NCBI RefSeq assembly: GCF_036248255.1
Contig: NZ_CP109178.1
Span: forward strand, 7,383,001-7,447,000
DNA: 64,000 bases
From: Streptomyces sp. NBC_01717
GTDB lineage: Bacteria; Actinomycetota; Actinomycetes; Streptomycetales; Streptomycetaceae
Direction of reading: 5' to 3'
A program made the translations under genes and the position numbers. The notes beneath the pieces are model-generated. The model saw only the letters and a list, made by a program, of their open reading frames with translations. It did no database searches and had not been told where the DNA came from. This document shows positions 15,569 to 24,900 of this stretch, piece after piece; positions within the stretch are counted from its first letter, which is position 1, and every line of letters starts with the position of its first letter.

Positions 15569-16243
15569 GTGGTGGGGGCGGTGGCCAAACGGCGCAAGCT
15601 CACCAATCCACTGGCGCTGACGGTGATGGTGCTGCTCGCGGAGCGGTCCATGCATCCGTACGAGATCGCCCAGACGCTTCGCCGACGCGGCAAGGAACAC
15701 AGCGTCAAGATCAATTTCGGCTCGCTGTACACCGTCGTCCAGAACCTGGAGAAGCACGGTTACGTCGAAGTGGCCGGTGTGCAGCGCCAGGGCAACCGCC
15801 CCGAGCGCACGCTCTACGGCCTCACCGAGGCGGGGCGCGTCGAAATGGTCGACTGGCTCTCCGATCTGCTGGCCGCGCCGGCCGCCGAGTACCCGGTCTT
15901 CGAGACCGCGCTCTCGCTGCTGCCGGTGCTGCCGCCGGAGGACGTGGCGGAACTGCTGGAGACCCGGGAGGCGGCACTGGAGCTCCAGTCCGCAGCGCTC
16001 CGGGGTGTCCTCGGTCAGCTGACGGGGAAGCTGCCCCGGGTGTTCGTCGTGGAGACCGAGTACCAGCTCCACATGATCGACGCACAGCTGGAGTGGATCA
16101 AGAAATTCCGCACCGAGCTCGCCGACGCCACGATCAGCGGTATCGAGGAGTGGAAGTCCTTCCACGAGACCGGCGAAGTGCCGCAGGACTGGCAGGACCT
16201 GGACGAACAGGAGATCGTCCTCGACCCGGAGCGGAAGACGTAG
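15569..16243 (+). CDS. PadR family transcriptional regulator
   Basis: A 224-residue PadR regulator. A winged helix covers about residues 12-90 (LTVMVLLAERSMHPYEIAQTLRRRG, INFGSLYTVVQNLEKHGYVEVAGVQRQGNRPERTLYGLTEAGR), followed by a long C-terminal helical Vir_act_alpha_C-type domain. The GTG at 15569 is preceded by GGAG at 15559. It is divergent from sigK and 240 bases upstream of the DrrAB-like ABC exporter on the same strand. PadR regulators often control adjacent drug exporters, so it is the likely repressor of that pair. Confidence 0.88.
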   Translation: MVGAVAKRRKLTNPLALTVMVLLAERSMHPYEIAQTLRRRGKEHSVKINFGSLYTVVQNLEKHGYVEVAGVQRQGNRPERTLYGLTEAGRVEMVDWLSDLLAAPAAEYPVFETALSLLPVLPPEDVAELLETREAALELQSAALRGVLGQLTGKLPRVFVVETEYQLHMIDAQLEWIKKFRTELADATISGIEEWKSFHETGEVPQDWQDLDEQEIVLDPERKT

Positions 16244-16304
16244 CGCAACGAGGACCGCACGAGCACAGGAGCACTACCGGAGAAGAAGTACCGGAGACGA
16301 AGAA

Positions 16305-16347
16305 AGACCCTGGCAGGGGGCTGTTGGAGCAGCGCCCGCCAGGGTCT
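16305..16347 (+). terminator. Hairpin between padR and the ABC exporter
   Basis: A perfect 10-bp stem AGACCCTGGC / GCCAGGGTCT with a partly paired interior, 62 bases after the padR stop. Its right arm continues into CTCGAACCCCGGACC, which resembles a tRNA T-arm on the minus strand, but no tRNA body follows. Confidence 0.5.
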
Positions 16348-16481
16348 CGAACCCCGGACCGGCCACGCCGTGAGGGCGAGCCAGGCGATCGAGGTGCGGC
16401 ACACCCAGGATAGCCCGGCTCCTTTCACGTGGATCGGTTCGGTATGCCCGAACACCCCACTGACCACAGGAGAGCTCTGTC

Positions 16482-17491
<1,010 letters not shown>

Positions 17492-17495
<4 letters not shown>

Positions 17496-18271
17496 GCAGC
17501 CAGACCCTCGCCCAGACCTGGTACATGACGCAGCGGCAGCTGATGGCGATCATCAGGCAGCCGGTCTTCCTGGCGATCTCCCTGATCCAGCCCGTGATCT
17601 GGCTGTTCCTGTTCGGCAACCTCTTCAAGAAGGTCGTCGAGCTCGGCGGCTTCGGGACAACGTCCTATCTGGACTACCTGATCCCGGGCATCGTGGTGAT
17701 GAGCGCCCTCGGTTCGAGTATGTGGGCCGGGATGGGAACCCTGGAGGAGATCGAGCGGGGCACGCTCAACCGTTTCCTGACCACCCCGGTGAGCCGGAAC
17801 GCGCTGATGAACGCCAACGTCGTGCAGAACGGCATCAGCACCGCCGTGCAGTCGGTGATCATCGTGCTGCTCGGCTGGGCCGCCGGTGCCACCTACCCGG
17901 GCGGAGCGGGCGGACTGCTGATCCTCCTCGTCGCGTCGATCCTGCTCGGTACGGTCTTCGGCGCGCTCTCCAACGCCTTGGGGATGCTGGTCCGCCAGCG
18001 TGAGTCGATCATCGGCATCAACACGTTTCTCCTGCTGCCGCTGACCTTCCTCTCGTCCTCGTTCATGGCGCCGAGTCAGATGCCGTCGTGGATGCGGCAG
18101 ATCGCGGACTTCAACCCGGTCAACTGGGCGATGGTGGCGGGCCGTTCGGCGCTGACCGCCGACCCCGACTGGGGTCTGGTGCTCAGCCGCGGAGGAGCGC
18201 TGCTGGCCCTCGCGGTGGCGGCGGTCTGGCTGTCGACCCGCACCTTCCGCTCGTACCAGAAGTCCGTCTGA
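17492..18271 (+). CDS. ABC-2 type transporter permease, DrrB-like
   Basis: A 259-residue permease with about six membrane helices and the ABC-2 pattern (RQPVFLAISLIQPVIWLFLFGNLF, YLIPGIVVMSALGSSMWAG, EEIERGTLNRFLTTPVSRNALM, QRESIIGINTFLLLPLTFLSSSFMAPSQMPSWMRQIADFNPVNW). It is coupled to the ATPase by an ATGA overlap and should form a homodimeric channel with two ATPase subunits. The substrate is unknown. Confidence 0.91.
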
Positions 18272-18346
18272 CGGTCGGGGGTGCGGCGGGGACTACGACA
18301 GCGGCGCGTCCCGGAGCCGGTCCGGGTGCGTGGACCCCGTGACACG

Positions 18347-18393
18347 CGTACGCCCCGGTCGCCGTCCGTCCTGGACGGTGACCGGGGCGTACG
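18347..18393. terminator. Bidirectional hairpin between convergent genes
   Basis: A 21-bp stem starting CGTACGCCCCGGTC and closing GACCGGGGCGTACG with one mismatch and a 5-base loop. It lies between the ABC permease and the convergent siderophore-interacting protein gene. Confidence 0.85.
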
Positions 18394-18423
18394 TGCCCAC
18401 AGGAGGCGGCCGGATGCGGTGAC

Positions 18424-19266
18424 TTACGCCGCGCGCTCCTGCTCGCGCTCCACCTGCTCGTTCCACTCGCGCTTCACCGAGCGCCAGGCGTCGTCGTTCT
18501 GGCCGAGGCGCCAGTAGCCGGAGATCGACAGCTGCGACAGCGGGATCTTCCGGTCGAGACGCAGGTGCCGGCGGATCTCCTTCACGAATCCCGCCTCGCC
18601 GTGCACGAACGCCTGGACCTCGCCCGCGGGGAAGTCCAGCGACTTCACCGCCGCGGTCACGGCCTCGCCGACCGGACGCTCACCGCGGTGCAACCAGGTG
18701 AGCTCCACCCCGTCGGCCGTCTCGATCTTCTGCTCCTCGGACGCGTCCGCCACCTCGATGTACGCGTGCGCCACCGCGCCCGTGGGCATCTGCTCCAGCG
18801 CCGCCGCGATCGCCGGCAGAGCGCTCTCGTCACCGGCCAGGAGGTGCCAGTCCGCAGACGCGTCCGGCCCGTACCCGCCGCCGGGGCCCAGGAACGTCAC
18901 CTGATCGCCCGGAGCCGCCCGCAGCGCCCACGGGCCGGCCAAGCCCTCGTCGCCGTGCACCACGAAGTCGATCGCCAGCTCCCGGGTGACCGGGTCCCAG
19001 GAGCGGACCGTGTAGGTGCGGGTGGTGGGCCACAGCTCGCGCGGGTACTCCTCGCGGATGCGGGCCATGTCGAACGGGTGCGCATAGTCCGCGCCGTCGG
19101 GTGCGAAGCACAGCTTGACGTAGTGGTCGGTGAACCCGGACAACGTGAAACCGGCCAGGCCGTCACCACCGAGTACCACGCGCACCATGTGCGGGGTTAT
19201 CCGCTCGGTGCGCAGGACCTGGGCCCCTTGCGCCGTGGGTGCCTGCCGCGCCGGTCGTTCTGCCAC
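18424..19266 (-). CDS. Siderophore-interacting protein (FAD-dependent ferric-siderophore reductase)
   Basis: A 280-residue ViuB/SIP-type flavoprotein that reduces ferric siderophores with NAD(P)H or ferredoxin to release iron in the cytoplasm. The FAD domain includes RTYTVRSWDPVTRELAIDFVVHGDEGLAGPWAL (about residues 85-120) with the R-x-Y-T/S flavin motif, followed by the SIP nucleotide-binding domain (HLLAGDESALPAIAAALEQMPTG) and the C-terminal GYWRLGQNDDAWRSVKREW that defines the family. A DtxR/IdeR-type iron box lies 24-42 bases upstream of the start, so the gene should be induced by iron starvation. Confidence 0.92.
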   Translation of the reverse strand: MAERPARQAPTAQGAQVLRTERITPHMVRVVLGGDGLAGFTLSGFTDHYVKLCFAPDGADYAHPFDMARIREEYPRELWPTTRTYTVRSWDPVTRELAIDFVVHGDEGLAGPWALRAAPGDQVTFLGPGGGYGPDASADWHLLAGDESALPAIAAALEQMPTGAVAHAYIEVADASEEQKIETADGVELTWLHRGERPVGEAVTAAVKSLDFPAGEVQAFVHGEAGFVKEIRRHLRLDRKIPLSQLSISGYWRLGQNDDAWRSVKREWNEQVEREQERAA

Positions 19267-19289
19267 GAGGTTCTCCCTGCTCCGAATGC

Positions 19290-19308
19290 TTAGGCTTGCC
19301 TAAGTTAG
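19290..19308 (-). promoter_or_regulatory. Iron box (DmdR1/IdeR-type operator)
   Basis: The minus-strand 19-mer CTAACTTAGGCAAGCCTAA matches the iron-box consensus TTAGGTTAGGCTAACCTAA at 14 of 19 positions. It lies directly upstream of the siderophore-interacting protein gene. Confidence 0.7.
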
Positions 19309-19312
19309 CACC

Positions 19313-20236
19313 TCATGCCCGGAGCGCGGAGAGCAGGCGCTGCAGGGCGCCGCCCAGGCCCCACTGGTCGGCCAGTGCCTCGAGGGAGGCGGGATCGCGC
19401 GGCTCGGTGGGCAGCGCGGGATCGAACTCGGGCAGCGGCACGTCACCGGCGACCCGGACCACCGTCGGTGCGACGGCCACGTAGTCCCGCGCCTCGTCGA
19501 GCCGTTTGCGCTGCGAAGGCGTCAGCCTGGACGCCGGATCGTCCACCGCGGCCATGATCCCGGCCAGGTCGCCGAAGGTGTCCAGCAGTTTCGCCGCCGT
19601 CTTCTCGCCGATGCCGGGGACCCCCGGCAGCCCGTCGCTCGGGTCGCCGCGCAGCAGCGCCAGATCCACATAGCCGGAGCCGTCCACCCCGTACTTCTCG
19701 CGCAGCCACGCCTCGTCCGTGAGCTGGAGCGACCCGACACCCTTCAGCGGGTAGAGCACCCGTACCCCGCGGGCGTCGTCGACCAGCTGGTAGAGGTCCC
19801 GGTCGCCGGTGACGATGTCCACCGGGCCGGGGGACAGGCCGGTGAGCGTGCCGATCACGTCGTCCGCCTCGTACTCCGCGACACCGACCCGGGCGATGCC
19901 GAGCGCGTCGAGCACGTCCTCGATGATCGGGACCTGGGGGGCAAGTGTGTCGGGGGTCTCCTCCTCGTCGGGCAGCCCGTCGGCGGTCTCCACCGCGACG
20001 CGGTGTGCCTTGTACGAGGGAATCAGCTCGACCCGCCAGTGCGGCCGCCAGTCCGCGTCCATGCAGGCCACCAGATCGTCCGGCCGGTGGTCCTGGACGA
20101 GCCGACCGATGAAGTCGAGCAGGCCGCGCACGGCGTTGACCGGCGTGCCGTCCGGCGCGCGCACCGAATCGGGGACCCCGAAGTAGGCGCGGTAGTAGAG
20201 GGAAGCGGTGTCGAGGAGCATCAGGCGTCGCGTCAC
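19313..20236 (-). CDS. 5'-3' exonuclease (FEN/PolI N-domain type)
   Basis: A 307-residue flap endonuclease-type nuclease without a polymerase domain. The N-terminal PIN-like domain has MLLDTASLYYRAYFGVP, DFIGRLVQDHRPDDLVACMDADWRPHWRVELIPSYKAHR, ADDVIGTL and VDIVTGDRDLYQLV, supplying acidic metal ligands. The helix-hairpin-helix LRGDPSDGLPGVPGIGEKTAAKLLDTFG binds DNA. It would remove flaps or RNA primers. The GTG at 20236 (VTRRLMLLD) is the likely start; ATG at 20221 is also possible and GAGG is better spaced to it. The longer open frame upstream is not conserved-looking. Confidence 0.88.
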   Translation of the reverse strand: MTRRLMLLDTASLYYRAYFGVPDSVRAPDGTPVNAVRGLLDFIGRLVQDHRPDDLVACMDADWRPHWRVELIPSYKAHRVAVETADGLPDEEETPDTLAPQVPIIEDVLDALGIARVGVAEYEADDVIGTLTGLSPGPVDIVTGDRDLYQLVDDARGVRVLYPLKGVGSLQLTDEAWLREKYGVDGSGYVDLALLRGDPSDGLPGVPGIGEKTAAKLLDTFGDLAGIMAAVDDPASRLTPSQRKRLDEARDYVAVAPTVVRVAGDVPLPEFDPALPTEPRDPASLEALADQWGLGGALQRLLSALRA

Positions 20237-20447
20237 ACCTCGATCATGCCGCACGCCACTGACACCGGCCCGGAAGTGAACTGGATCACTCTTCTGTTTG
20301 GTCCAGGTAAGTGTGGGCAGGCGCGGCACCGGAGCGGATCACGTCGCAATTGCAACTCATGCGCGTGCCAAGCGGGCAGAATCCGCGCCGCTCCACGGTC
20401 TGCCGGAGGGGGTGGCAGACCGTTTCGGTTCAACGCGTGAGGTGTAT

Positions 20448-21575
20448 GTGTCAAGGCTGCAAGCCGAACACTTGTACAAGGTATTCGGCAGACGACCCGA
20501 TCAAGCCGTGCAGAAGCTCGAGAGCGGCACGGACCGCGACGAGCTGCGCGCCGACGGAACGACCGCAGCGGTGATCGACGCCTCGTTCACCGTCGAACCG
20601 GGACAGATCTTCGTCGTGATGGGTCTGTCCGGATCCGGCAAGTCCACGTTGTTGCGGATGCTCAACGGCCTGCTGGATCCCACAGCCGGACGCGTGCTGT
20701 TCGACGGCCAGGACCTGACCGCCCTGAGCCCGCGCGAACTGCGCACCGTCCGCTCCTCCAAGATCAGCATGGTCTTCCAGCACTTCGCTCTCTTCCCGCA
20801 CCGGAGCGTCCTGGAGAACGCCGGGTACGGCCTCGAGGTGCAGGGCGTGCCGCGCGCCGAGCGTGAGAAGCGTGCTGCCGAGGCGCTGGAGCTGACCGGC
20901 CTCGCCGGCTGGGAGAAGTCCTGGCCCGACGAATTGTCCGGCGGTATGCAGCAGCGCGTCGGCCTGGCCCGTGCCCTCGCCACCGACGCCGATCTGCTGC
21001 TGATGGACGAGTCCTTCAGCGCGCTCGACCCGCTGATCCGCCGCGACATGCAGGACCAGCTGCTCGAACTCCAGAAGAGGCTCAAGAAGACCATCGTCTT
21101 CATCACCCACGACCTCAACGAGGCCATGCGCCTCGGTGACCGGATCGCTGTGATGCGGGACGGAAAGATCGTCCAGCTCGGGACGGCCGAGGACATCCTC
21201 GTCACCCCGGCCAACGACTACGTCGCCTCCTTCACCCAGGACGTCGACCGCTCCCGGGTGCTGACCGCGGGCGCGATCATGGCCGAGCCGCACACCGTCC
21301 TGGGCACCGAGGCGGACGACGGCACGGAACTCCGTACGCCCGCCGACATCCTCCGGTCGGCGCCGGCCACGGTCTCCGAGTCCACCCCGATCATCGAGCT
21401 GTTCACGCCCTGCTCGCGCAGCGGAGTCGCGGTCGCCGTGACCGGCGCCGACGGCCGACTCGTCGGGGTCGTGCCCCGGTCCCGGCTGCTCGCCGTCCTC
21501 GGCGAGCCGATGAGCCCCACCGAGCTCCCGCAGGACGCCGCCACCACGATGAAGAAGGTGGCCGCCGATGTTTAG
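20448..21575 (+). CDS. Glycine betaine/proline ABC transporter ATP-binding protein
   Basis: A 375-residue ProV/OpuAA-type ATPase for compatible-solute uptake. It has Walker A GLSGSGKST (about residue 60), signature LSGGMQQRVGLARALA, Walker B LLLMDESFSALDP, and the ProV-specific extension with a CBS-like C-terminal region (about 280-360, ending RLVGVVPRSRLLAVLGE) that senses ionic strength in relatives. The GTG at 20448 was chosen because GAGG precedes it by 5 bases and the protein then starts VSRLQAEHLYKVFGR, as in ProV. It overlaps the permease gene by 8 bp. Probably osmotically regulated. Confidence 0.92.
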   Translation: MSRLQAEHLYKVFGRRPDQAVQKLESGTDRDELRADGTTAAVIDASFTVEPGQIFVVMGLSGSGKSTLLRMLNGLLDPTAGRVLFDGQDLTALSPRELRTVRSSKISMVFQHFALFPHRSVLENAGYGLEVQGVPRAEREKRAAEALELTGLAGWEKSWPDELSGGMQQRVGLARALATDADLLLMDESFSALDPLIRRDMQDQLLELQKRLKKTIVFITHDLNEAMRLGDRIAVMRDGKIVQLGTAEDILVTPANDYVASFTQDVDRSRVLTAGAIMAEPHTVLGTEADDGTELRTPADILRSAPATVSESTPIIELFTPCSRSGVAVAVTGADGRLVGVVPRSRLLAVLGEPMSPTELPQDAATTMKKVAADV

Positions 21576-24195
21576 GATCCCGCTCGGTGAATGGGTGGAC
21601 ACTGCGGTCGACTGGCTGCAGACCCACCTGGCCTGGCTGTTCGACGCGATCAGCTCGGTCGTCAGCGGCATGTTCGACGGCATAGCCGCCGTACTCTCCG
21701 CCCCTGCCCCGCTGCTCTTCGCGGGCATCCTCGCCGTCATCGCCTGGTGGCTGCGCGGCCTGCTCCCGGGTGTGCTCGCCTTCGTGGGCTTCGCGCTCAT
21801 CGACTCCGTCGAGCTGTGGGACGAAGCGATGGACACCCTCACCCTGGTGCTCGTCGCCACCATCGTCACGCTTGTGCTGGCCGTGCCGCTCGGAATCTGG
21901 GCGGCCCGCTCGAAGGCCGTGTCCGCGGTGACCCGGCCGGTCCTCGACTTCATGCAGACCATGCCCGCCATGGTCTATCTGATCCCCGGCGTCATCTTCT
22001 TCGGCGTCGGCGTGGTGCCCGGCATCATCGCCACGATCATCTTCGCGCTGCCCCCGGGCGTCCGGATGACCGAGCTCGGCATCCGTCAGGTCGACGGCGA
22101 ACTCGTGGAGGCTGCCGAGGCCTTCGGCACCACCTCGCGCAACACCCTGCTGCGGGTCCAGCTGCCGCTCGCCCTGCCCACGATCATGGCGGGCATCAAC
22201 CAGGTCATCATGCTGGGCCTGTCCATGGTGGTCATCGCCGGCATGGTCGGCGGCGGCGGCCTCGGCGGTTCCGTCTACCGCGCCATCGGCAACGTCGACG
22301 TCGGCCTCGGCTTCGAGGCGGGCGTCTCCATCGTCATCCTGGCGATGTACCTGGACCGGATGACCGGCGCGCTCGGCCGCGAGGTCTCCCCGCTGGCCCG
22401 TCGCGCCCTCGCCAGGGCCCAGTCGGTGGCCGGCGGACTGAAGATCTGGAACCACCGGCCGCAGCCCGCCGTCGCGGTCGTCGGCGTCGTCGTCCTGGCC
22501 CTCGTCGCAGGCGGCATGGGCATGTTCGGTACGTCGAAGTCGGAGACCGGCACCGTCACCGACGCCGCGAACATCGGCAAGGGCAAGAAGATCAGCATGG
22601 GATACATCCCGTGGGACGAGGGCATCGCCTCCACCTTCCTGTGGAAGGAACTGCTGGAGCAGCGTGGCTTCGAGGTCGACGTCAAGCAGTACGAGGCCGG
22701 CGCGCTCTACACCGGTATGGCGGGCGGCCAGATCGACTTCGAGACCGACTCCTGGCTGCCGGTCACCCATGCCACGTACTGGAAGAAGTACCAGGACCGC
22801 CTGGAGGACATGGGCTCCTGGTACGGCCCCACCTCCCTGGAGCTGGCCGTTCCCTCGTACGTGAAGGGCGTCGACTCGCTCGACGACCTCAAGGGCAAGG
22901 CGTCCGACTTCAAGGGACGGGTCGTCGGCATCGAGCCGAGCGCCGGTGAGACGGGCCTGCTCAAGGACAAGATCCTGCCGGGCTACGGCCTCGACAAGGA
23001 GTACAAGGTCGTCGACGGCTCGACGCCCTCGATGCTCGCCGAGCTGAAGCGCGCGTACGCCAAGAAGGAACCGATCGTCGTCCCGCTGTGGTCGCCGCAC
23101 TGGGCGTACAACCAGTACGACCTCACCAAGCTCAAGGACCCCAAGAACCTCTGGGGCAAGGGCGACGGCATCCACACCCTGACCCGCAAGGGCTTCGCCG
23201 GCGACAACCCCGAGGTCAGCAAGTGGCTCAAGAGCTTCAAGATGACCGAGGACCAGCTCACGAGTCTTGAGGCGAAGATCCAGACGACCGGCAAGGGCAA
23301 GGAGCAGGACGCCGTCCGTGCCTGGCTGAAGGACAACCCGGGCGTCGCCGACAAGTGGACGCCCGTCGCCAAGGCGGCGAAGGGCGCGAGCGGCAAGGAC
23401 GAGCGCGACCGTACCGTCGAGATGGCCTGGTTCCCCTGGGAGGAGGACATCGCCGCCACGTACCTGTGGAAGGCCGTCCTGGAGGACCGCGGTTACAAGA
23501 TCAACCTGAAGCAGTTCGAGGTCGGTCCGATGTATGCCGCGATGTCCCGCGGTCAGCTCGACGTGCAGTTCGACGGCTGGCTGCCGTACACCCAGAAGAA
23601 CTACTGGAACAAGTACGGCTCCCAGCTCACCGACCTCGGATCGTGGTACGGGCCGACCTCGCTGGAGATCGCCGTCCCCTCGTACGTCAAGGGCATCGAG
23701 TCGTACAAGGACCTCAAGGGCCGCGGTGACGAGTTCAAGAACCGCATCATCGGCATCGAGCCCGGCACCGCCACCATGGCCAACCTGAAGAACAACGTGC
23801 TGCCCGCCTACGGCCTGGACAAGGAGTACAAGGTCGTCGACAGCTCGACGCCCTCGATGCTCGCCGAGCTGAAGCGCGCGTACGCCAAGAAGGAACCGAT
23901 CGCGGTCCTGCTCTGGACGCCGCACTGGGCGTACAACCAGTACGACCTCACCAAGCTGAAGGACCCCAAGAAGGCCTTCGGCAACGGCGACACCATCCGT
24001 ACGATCGCGAGCAAGGACTTCCCGAAGAACTACCCGCAGCTCACCAAGTGGTTCAAGGACTTCAAGCTCAGCGAGCAGCAGCTGGCCGGCCTGGAGAACG
24101 AGATCCAGAAGCGCGGGACGGGACACGAGGAAGAAGCCGTGAAGGCCTGGATGGACAAGAATCCGGGCATCGCGGACAAGATGGCTCCCCAGTAG
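21568..24195 (+). CDS. Glycine betaine-type ABC permease fused to two substrate-binding domains
   Basis: An 875-residue fusion. Residues 1-310 are a ProW/OpuAB permease with the pattern DFMQTMPAMVYLIPGVIFFGVGVVPGIIATIIFALPPGVRMTELGIRQV and a typical permease loop VEAAEAFGTTSRNTLLRVQLPLALPTIMAG. A further helix near 305-325 exports the C-terminus. Two OpuAC-type binding domains follow, about 337-590 and 611-875, each with a PW-containing start (YIPWDEG, WFPWEED) and QYDLTKLKDPK near its end. The usual OpuABC fusion has one binding domain. Here the second copy is intact and parts of the two are almost identical in DNA. Two receptors per permease chain could raise capture of scarce betaine or choline. 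Confidence 0.9.
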   Translation: MFRIPLGEWVDTAVDWLQTHLAWLFDAISSVVSGMFDGIAAVLSAPAPLLFAGILAVIAWWLRGLLPGVLAFVGFALIDSVELWDEAMDTLTLVLVATIVTLVLAVPLGIWAARSKAVSAVTRPVLDFMQTMPAMVYLIPGVIFFGVGVVPGIIATIIFALPPGVRMTELGIRQVDGELVEAAEAFGTTSRNTLLRVQLPLALPTIMAGINQVIMLGLSMVVIAGMVGGGGLGGSVYRAIGNVDVGLGFEAGVSIVILAMYLDRMTGALGREVSPLARRALARAQSVAGGLKIWNHRPQPAVAVVGVVVLALVAGGMGMFGTSKSETGTVTDAANIGKGKKISMGYIPWDEGIASTFLWKELLEQRGFEVDVKQYEAGALYTGMAGGQIDFETDSWLPVTHATYWKKYQDRLEDMGSWYGPTSLELAVPSYVKGVDSLDDLKGKASDFKGRVVGIEPSAGETGLLKDKILPGYGLDKEYKVVDGSTPSMLAELKRAYAKKEPIVVPLWSPHWAYNQYDLTKLKDPKNLWGKGDGIHTLTRKGFAGDNPEVSKWLKSFKMTEDQLTSLEAKIQTTGKGKEQDAVRAWLKDNPGVADKWTPVAKAAKGASGKDERDRTVEMAWFPWEEDIAATYLWKAVLEDRGYKINLKQFEVGPMYAAMSRGQLDVQFDGWLPYTQKNYWNKYGSQLTDLGSWYGPTSLEIAVPSYVKGIESYKDLKGRGDEFKNRIIGIEPGTATMANLKNNVLPAYGLDKEYKVVDSSTPSMLAELKRAYAKKEPIAVLLWTPHWAYNQYDLTKLKDPKKAFGNGDTIRTIASKDFPKNYPQLTKWFKDFKLSEQQLAGLENEIQKRGTGHEEEAVKAWMDKNPGIADKMAPQ
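22984..23148 (+). repeat. Internal near-identical repeat, first copy (in binding domain 1)
   Basis: About 165 bases here recur at 23809-23973 with about eight mismatches. The copies encode GYGLDKEYKVVDGSTPSMLAE onward to the KLKDPK segment of each binding domain. The rest of the two domains is much more divergent, so this stretch looks homogenised. Confidence 0.85.
23809..23973 (+). repeat. Internal near-identical repeat, second copy (in binding domain 2)
   Basis: Partner of 22984-23148 at an offset of 825 bases, in the same frame. The main differences are in the short block encoding VVPLWSPHW in copy 1 and AVLLWTPHW in copy 2. Confidence 0.85.
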
Positions 24196-24205
24196 CAGGA
24201 GCCTG

Positions 24206-24262
24206 ACACAGCCGGAAGGGGTGGGTGCCGCCGATGGGCGGACCCACCCCTTCCGGCTGTGT
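24206..24262 (+). terminator. Strong hairpin terminator of the betaine transporter operon
   Basis: A perfect 21-bp stem beginning ACACAGCCGGAAGG, with an additional CCGCC/GGCGG pairing in the loop. It starts 11 bases after the stop codon. Confidence 0.9.
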
Positions 24263-24348
24263 GACGTTCCTTTACCGGCCGTCCTTGCGTAACCGTGTGC
24301 GTAAGGTGCTGGCAGCCGGAAGGATGACGAGTCGGGAGGGAGCCGGAC

Positions 24349-24894
24349 ATGGACGACAAGGAAGCACTCCGCGTGGGCGCCGCGGTCCGCCGACGGCGCA
24401 GAACTCTGGGGCTCACACTGGCCGCGGTCGCCACCCGCAGCGGCCTGTCCGTGCCGTTCCTCAGCCAGATCGAGAACGAGCGGGCCAGACCCAGCGCCCG
24501 GTCGCTGGACCGGGTGGCCGACGCCCTGGAGACCACCACGGCGCGGCTGCGCGCCGCCGCCGACTCGGCGCGCGCTGTCGAGCTGGTCCGGGCGGGCGAG
24601 GGCGACGGGGCACGCCGAGTGGTGCGAGGGCGGCATCAGCTCAGTGCGCTGGAGTTCACCGGCGAAATGGATCTCGGGCGGGAGTTCCAGCACCGCAACG
24701 ACGAGGTGATGTACGTCGTGGAGGGCGCCGCCGAGGTGGAGGCGGAGGGGCAGGCGTACCGGCTGGAGCGCGGCGACACCCTGTTCCTGTCGGGTGGCGT
24801 ACGGCACCGCTGGCGGGCCACGATGCCGGAGACCCGGCTGCTGGTCGTCGCGGTCGCGGAACATGTCGACGCCACGAACGACCCGAGGCGCTGA
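24349..24894 (+). CDS. XRE family regulator with C-terminal cupin domain
   Basis: A 181-residue regulator. The helix-turn-helix spans about residues 10-65 (VGAAVRRRRRTLGLTLAAVATRSGLSVPFLSQIENERARPS) and the cupin about 110-175 (EFQHRNDEVMYVVEGAAEVEAEGQAYRLERGDTLFLSGGVRHRW). This architecture (PuuR/SutR-like) commonly controls polyamine, amino acid or sulfur metabolism by sensing a small ligand in the cupin. GGAGGGAG precedes the ATG. The BtuF-like gene follows after 6 bases, suggesting co-transcription. The target is unknown. Confidence 0.88.
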   Translation: MDDKEALRVGAAVRRRRRTLGLTLAAVATRSGLSVPFLSQIENERARPSARSLDRVADALETTTARLRAAADSARAVELVRAGEGDGARRVVRGRHQLSALEFTGEMDLGREFQHRNDEVMYVVEGAAEVEAEGQAYRLERGDTLFLSGGVRHRWRATMPETRLLVVAVAEHVDATNDPRR

Positions 24895-24900
24895 GACCCG

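Noticed and set aside
16338..16430. A tRNA gene on the minus strand
   Set aside because: Only a T-arm-like stretch is present. There is no matching acceptor strand, D-arm or anticodon stem upstream.
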